Virus record (IMG/VR): IMGVR_UViG_3300037672_001098
Span: 1 to 23,997 of that record
Origin: a virus
Direction: 5' to 3' (one strand)
Length of the DNA stretch: 23,997 nt
Under the pieces are notes generated by a model. The model saw nothing but the letters and a program-made list of their open reading frames with translations, searched no databases and was not told the DNA's origin. The translations under genes and the position numbers were made by a program. Below are positions 22,972 to 23,997 of this stretch, piece by piece; position 1 is the first letter of the stretch; each line of letters opens with the position of its first letter.

Positions 22972-23139
22972 ATGAACACACTTAACCTCATTCGTAAGCA
23001 GATCAACAAAGCATCTGCTGTTCACAACGCACAAATTCTTCACACCTCATATCGTGGTGTTGAGTATTCTACTCGTTGTGTTGAGAGTAAGGAAGCCCAC
23101 GGTACATTCTGTTATCGTGGTCGTTCTTATACTAAGTGA
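22972..23139 (+). CDS. 55-residue DUF4278-like small protein
   Basis: The ATG at 22972 follows AGGAG by seven bases, the best ribosome site in this part of the window. The product (MNTLNLIRKQINKASAVHNA, then ILHTSYRGVEYSTRCVESKE and FCYRGRSYTK) has two YRGxxY units: YRGVEY (28-33) and YRGRSY (48-53). Repeated LxYRGxxY is the mark of DUF4278, a small family of cyanobacteria and their phages with no known function. The second copy may have replaced the C-terminal half of the longer cyanobacterial version. The two cysteines (C36, C47) are spaced by ten residues. It shares the promoter at 22679 or depends on read-through. Confidence 0.75.
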   Translation: MNTLNLIRKQINKASAVHNAQILHTSYRGVEYSTRCVESKEAHGTFCYRGRSYTK

Positions 23140-23159
23140 TCACACTTACATAGATAACG

Positions 23160-23187
23160 GGGGTTCCTTGACGGGGACCCCTTTTTT
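23160..23187 (+). terminator. Rho-independent terminator sharing sequence with a promoter
   Basis: GGGGTTCC (23160-23167) pairs with GGGACCCC (23174-23181) with one U-G pair, closing a six-base loop TTGACG; TTTTTT (23182-23187) follows. It ends the riboswitch/DUF4278 unit. The loop is the -35 box of the next promoter. Confidence 0.85.
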
Positions 23188-23196
23188 GTGTATAAT
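23168..23196 (+). promoter_or_regulatory. near-consensus sigma70 promoter nested in a terminator
   Basis: TTGACG (23168-23173), a 17-base spacer and TATAAT (23191-23196) give a strong promoter, with start expected near 23203, fifteen bases before ATG 23218. The spacer is the 3' stem arm and T tract of the terminator. Confidence 0.82.
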
Positions 23197-23217
23197 AGAC
23201 AAAACCTTATTATTCTG

Positions 23218-23388
23218 ATGGATAGACAAGTTTTAAAGGGTCTAGTCTTGACCATGAAAGCCCTGGTTCTGGAATTAGAATCTGAAGTATTTTCCGATAA
23301 AGAAGCCTATCAACAAGATAAGCGCGAAAACCTTGATGATCCAGTAGAATATTTTGGAGAAGGAGACGATGACGGATATCCTGACTGA
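23218..23388 (+). CDS. 56-residue acidic protein, unknown
   Basis: ATG 23218 is chosen because the open frame upstream runs through the -10 box and would lie before the predicted transcript start. The product begins MDRQVLKGLVLTMKALVLEL, an amphipathic helix, then turns strongly acidic and ends VEYFGEGDDDGYPD. No membrane span is certain; the helix may mediate oligomerisation. No family is recognised. The leader is very short, with no clear ribosome site, and the gene overlaps the next by 20 bases, so the two are likely co-translated. Confidence 0.65.
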   Translation: MDRQVLKGLVLTMKALVLELESEVFSDKEAYQQDKRENLDDPVEYFGEGDDDGYPD

Positions 23389-23626
23389 TTGGAGATATAC
23401 TCCCGATAAAATGGGAGTCAGAGAGAAGTCTTTGGCACTCTTACTCAAGCGTTATGGTAGTGAGTTGAATTCCGATGGTTCCCCTAAATATTCAAACCAG
23501 AGCATATATGCGTGTGCCCATGATTGGGTATCCCAAGGAAATATGATCACACACGGAATTATCAAGTACTACGAGGTTTATTATGCGGATGAAAGATACA
23601 ATTCGGTTAACCAAGGAAGCACTTAA
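23369..23626 (+). CDS. 85-residue hypothetical phage protein
   Basis: ATG 23369 follows AAGGAGACG and is preferred to the earlier in-frame TTG at 23354, which would precede that ribosome site. The product reads MTDILTDWRYTPDKMGVREK, then LALLLKRYGSELNSDG and IYACAHDWVSQGNMITHGII, ending [15 protein letters not shown]. It is soluble and probably helical; the WVSQGN...YY pattern recalls small DNA-binding or adaptor proteins but no family can be named. It overlaps the next gene by 38 bases. Confidence 0.65.
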   Translation: MTDILTDWRYTPDKMGVREKSLALLLKRYGSELNSDGSPKYSNQSIYACAHDWVSQGNMITHGIIKYYEVYYADERYNSVNQGST

Positions 23627-23759
23627 GAATCCTTGGTTATATACGGAGGCAGAACTGCTATACATGAAGAAGGCGAGGACACGCGCCAAGAAAGGATTAA
23701 AGTTAAAACACATGAGAGGATTGAATGGAGAAAGTGAAGTTGGTGCAGGTAACTCCTGA
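23589..23759 (+). CDS. 56-residue basic protein, unknown
   Basis: ATG 23589 lies inside the end of the previous gene; TGA at 23757-23759 lies inside thyX. The product is [20 protein letters not shown], then [20 protein letters not shown] and a short Gly-rich end. The first 40 residues look like two short helices, the second strongly basic (net positive), which would suit nucleic-acid or acidic-partner binding. The pattern [24 protein letters not shown] appears familiar from cyanophage genomes, which supports the call. Overlaps of 38 and 35 bases with its neighbours show extreme packing. Confidence 0.65.
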   Translation: MKDTIRLTKEALKNPWLYTEAELLYMKKARTRAKKGLKLKHMRGLNGESEVGAGNS

Positions 23760-23997
23760 CGCAGAAGAAACAATGGCGTATATTGCCAGAGTATCAAATC
23801 CAAAAAATCAGGATAATCCTAGTTTTGAAGGATTGTTGAAATACTGCATTAATCATGGTCATTGGTCAGTGTTTGAGCAAGCATATATGACTTTGGAGAT
23901 TGAAACCTCTAGGGCAATCGCGGCTCAAATCCTTCGTCATAGATCTTTCACATATCAAGAATTCTCACAACGGTATGCTGACAGTTCTATGCTAGCA
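23725..23997 (+). CDS. thyX: flavin-dependent thymidylate synthase ThyX, N-terminal part
   Basis: The frame starts at ATG 23725 and runs off the right edge with 91 residues visible of a usual 200-250. [20 protein letters not shown] and [20 protein letters not shown] are the ThyX N-terminal core. [19 protein letters not shown] contains the signature RHRx7S (RHR at 71-73, S81) that binds FAD and dUMP. ThyX makes dTMP from dUMP with methylenetetrahydrofolate, NADPH and FAD. Cyanophages carry it to raise thymidylate supply for DNA replication. The start overlaps the previous gene by 35 bases; AGAGGA just before it can serve as ribosome site. Confidence 0.95.
   Translation, partial: MEKVKLVQVTPDAEETMAYIARVSNPKNQDNPSFEGLLKYCINHGHWSVFEQAYMTLEIETSRAIAAQILRHRSFTYQEFSQRYADSSMLA

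Noticed and set aside
23188-23217. GTG start at 23188 for the 56-residue gene
   Set aside because: It lies within the -10 region and before the expected transcript start near 23203.
1-23997. tRNA genes, CRISPR arrays, insertion sequences, integrase or attachment sites, photosynthesis genes such as psbA
   Set aside because: None were found by reading both strands; repeats seen are internal protein-module repeats or short regulatory repeats.

Overview
The window looks like part of the genome of a T4-like cyanophage (a marine myovirus infecting Prochlorococcus or Synechococcus). The grounds are tightly packed, mostly same-strand genes with stop/start overlaps; CTAAATA-type late-promoter motifs; very large tail-fibre-like proteins next to many tiny phage ORFs; and a ThyX/glutaredoxin early block with a cyanophage-type glutamine riboswitch. 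No integrase, tRNA, IS element or CRISPR array was seen, and no stretch above 300 bases lacks a gene.

Layout. (1) Positions 2-2262: a DoxX-like C-terminus, several tiny ORFs (one with a CCGxGCxxCPF cysteine motif), a strong terminator, a secreted HEGWH metallopeptidase-like protein and a first Fe(II)/2-oxoglutarate (2OG) oxygenase-like gene. (2) 2288-8791: a virion adhesin block with two small structural proteins, a 1334-residue tail-fibre-like protein, a protein with 26 cysteines in 277 residues, and a protein ending in a tail-assembly-chaperone-like segment. Terminators close two of the units. (3) 8870-10218: two more oxygenase-like genes, one of DUF6445 type. (4) 10245-16216: a sugar island with a GT9/heptosyltransferase-like enzyme, a NodU-type carbamoyltransferase, RfaE2-like and RfaE1-like enzymes as two overlapping genes, a fourth 2OG oxygenase, a HAD phosphatase, a cupin and, on the opposite strand, a clear ADP-heptose epimerase (HldD). 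(5) 16290-21245: a 1651-residue protein that starts as a subtilisin-like protease with an intact Asp/His/Ser triad and continues as a tail fibre. (6) 21261-23997: early-type small genes, glutaredoxin, two sigma70-type promoters, a glutamine-riboswitch-like leader and the start of thyX.

The most notable system is the ADP-heptose island between two giant virion proteins. The kinase, nucleotidyltransferase, epimerase and a candidate transferase are all present. A canonical GmhA is absent, and GmhB may be replaced by the HAD protein. The carbamoyltransferase and four oxygenase-like genes could decorate the resulting sugar or its carrier. Whether the target is the virion, the host envelope or something else cannot be read from the sequence.

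The second highlight is regulatory. At 22679-22769 a near-consensus promoter fires almost directly into a glutamine-type aptamer. A duplicated 12-base segment after the aptamer can form a competing hairpin just before the start codon of a 53-residue peptide. At 23160-23196 a terminator carries the -35 box of the next promoter in its loop.
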